From assembly GCA_934646115.1 (NCBI GenBank), contig CAKUEM010000003.1:10904-74903 (forward strand): 64,000 nucleotides of DNA. The letters run 5' to 3'. Shown in pieces: positions 63,678 through 64,000 of the stretch. The stretch comes from an uncultured Oscillospiraceae bacterium (GTDB taxonomy: Bacteria; Bacillota; Clostridia; Oscillospirales; JAAYXM01). The notes below the pieces were generated by a model. That model had not been told where the DNA came from. It saw only the letters and a program-made list of their open reading frames with translations, and did not search any database. Both the position numbers and the translations under genes were made by a program. The number at the start of each line of letters is the position of its first letter. The stretch's first letter is position 1.

Positions 63678-64000
63678 ATGAACGAGAAAACAAAAGAGCT
63701 TCCGGCTTGTCCTGTTGAAACCACCTTGATATTGATTGGTGACAAATGGAAGGTTCTGATATTAAGGGACTTGATGCCTGGAACGAAGCGGTTCGGGGAA
63801 CTGAAAAAATCTATCGGCACGGTATCGCAAAAGGTATTGACCGCCCAGCTCCGGGCAATGGAGGAAAACGGGCTTGTTCACCGTGAGGTCTACGCAGAAG
63901 TGCCGCCGAGAGTGGAATATTCGCTGACGGAACTCGGCAAGAGCCTGAAGCCCATTCTGGATTCCATGTGGGCATGGGGGGAAGCATATAAGGCTAAACA
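63678..64000 (+). CDS. HxlR family transcription regulator, 3' end outside window
   Basis: The first 107 residues of a winged-helix regulator. C-P-V-E-T-T-L-x-L-I-G-D-K-W-K-V-L-I-L-R-D-L and the recognition region I-G-T-V-S-Q-K-V-L-T-A-Q-L-R, then R-V-E-Y-S-L-T-E-L-G, are the HxlR signature. The Cys near residue 11 is the residue used for thiol or aldehyde sensing in some relatives. TGGAGG precedes the ATG. The frame is still open at base 64000. Likely controls the divergent SnoaL-like gene and itself. Confidence 0.9.
   Translation, partial: MNEKTKELPACPVETTLILIGDKWKVLILRDLMPGTKRFGELKKSIGTVSQKVLTAQLRAMEENGLVHREVYAEVPPRVEYSLTELGKSLKPILDSMWAWGEAYKAK

Noticed and set aside
1..64000. tRNA or rRNA genes, CRISPR arrays, prophage
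   Set aside because: No cloverleaf with a T-loop GTTCGAATC-type sequence, no rRNA stretches, no regularly spaced repeats and no phage structural genes were seen on reading both strands.

Overview
The window looks like one chromosomal segment of an endospore-forming Clostridia bacterium (Firmicutes) with moderately high G+C. The gene orders gdpP-rplI-dnaB, tilS-hpt-ftsH and rplU-prp-rpmA-obg are Firmicutes hallmarks. A YunB-type sporulation protein and many strong AGGAGG-like ribosome sites and TTGACA/TATAAT promoters agree with this. I cannot place it more finely. I saw no rRNA, tRNA, CRISPR array or prophage.

Layout. (1) 2-15690, plus strand: a tightly packed exopolysaccharide locus. It holds glycosyltransferases (GT32, two GT4, three GT2), a polyprenyl-phosphate sugar transferase, two related Wzz-like chain-length proteins (one ending in a degenerate GGDEF domain), a Wzy-like polymerase and an acyltransferase. 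It also holds three unexpected partners: a membrane metallophosphoesterase with a DnaA-domain-I-like N-terminus, an EAL protein, and a DivIVA-like coiled-coil protein. (2) 15692-17335: a MATE exporter behind its own promoter and a structured terminator leader, perhaps a guanidine-IV riboswitch. (3) 17336-18040: mobile-element debris, with a near-perfect IS3-like palindrome and a small gene whose ribosome site lies in a hairpin. (4) 18041-21424, minus strand: aminotransferase, trpS and a TagO/WecA-type initiator. (5) 21669-27366: two envelope proteins of unknown role, a ferredoxin/Crp-Fnr divergent pair and a CPBP protease. (6) 27402-34885: gdpP-rplI-dnaB-tilS-hpt-ftsH. (7) 35036-37345: a broken yjdF, a DUF6572 gene and a pyrB with a fused PyrI-like zinc tail. 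(8) 37410-44257: an M16 peptidase pair, lgt, folD, the L21/Prp/L27 operon and obg.

(9) 44339-49913: two membrane or exported proteins of unknown role, then on the minus strand glutamate dehydrogenase, a sugar-phosphate isomerase-like protein and a Gfo/Idh oxidoreductase. (10) 50360-60905: an EF-G-like GTPase, yunB, an unknown Cys-containing protein, and purL, a lipoprotein and guaA (purine synthesis). (11) 60904-64000: a visibly A+T-richer accessory patch with a SirTM-type sirtuin, its partner zinc macrodomain (reversible protein ADP-ribosylation), a double SnoaL-like protein and a divergent HxlR regulator cut by the window end.

The most distinctive content is the polysaccharide locus carrying built-in cyclic-di-GMP-type modules (degenerate GGDEF on a chain-length protein plus a probably active EAL protein), the DnaA-I/phosphoesterase fusion, the PyrB-zinc-tail fusion, the SirTM-macrodomain pair without a visible carrier protein, and the MATE leader.
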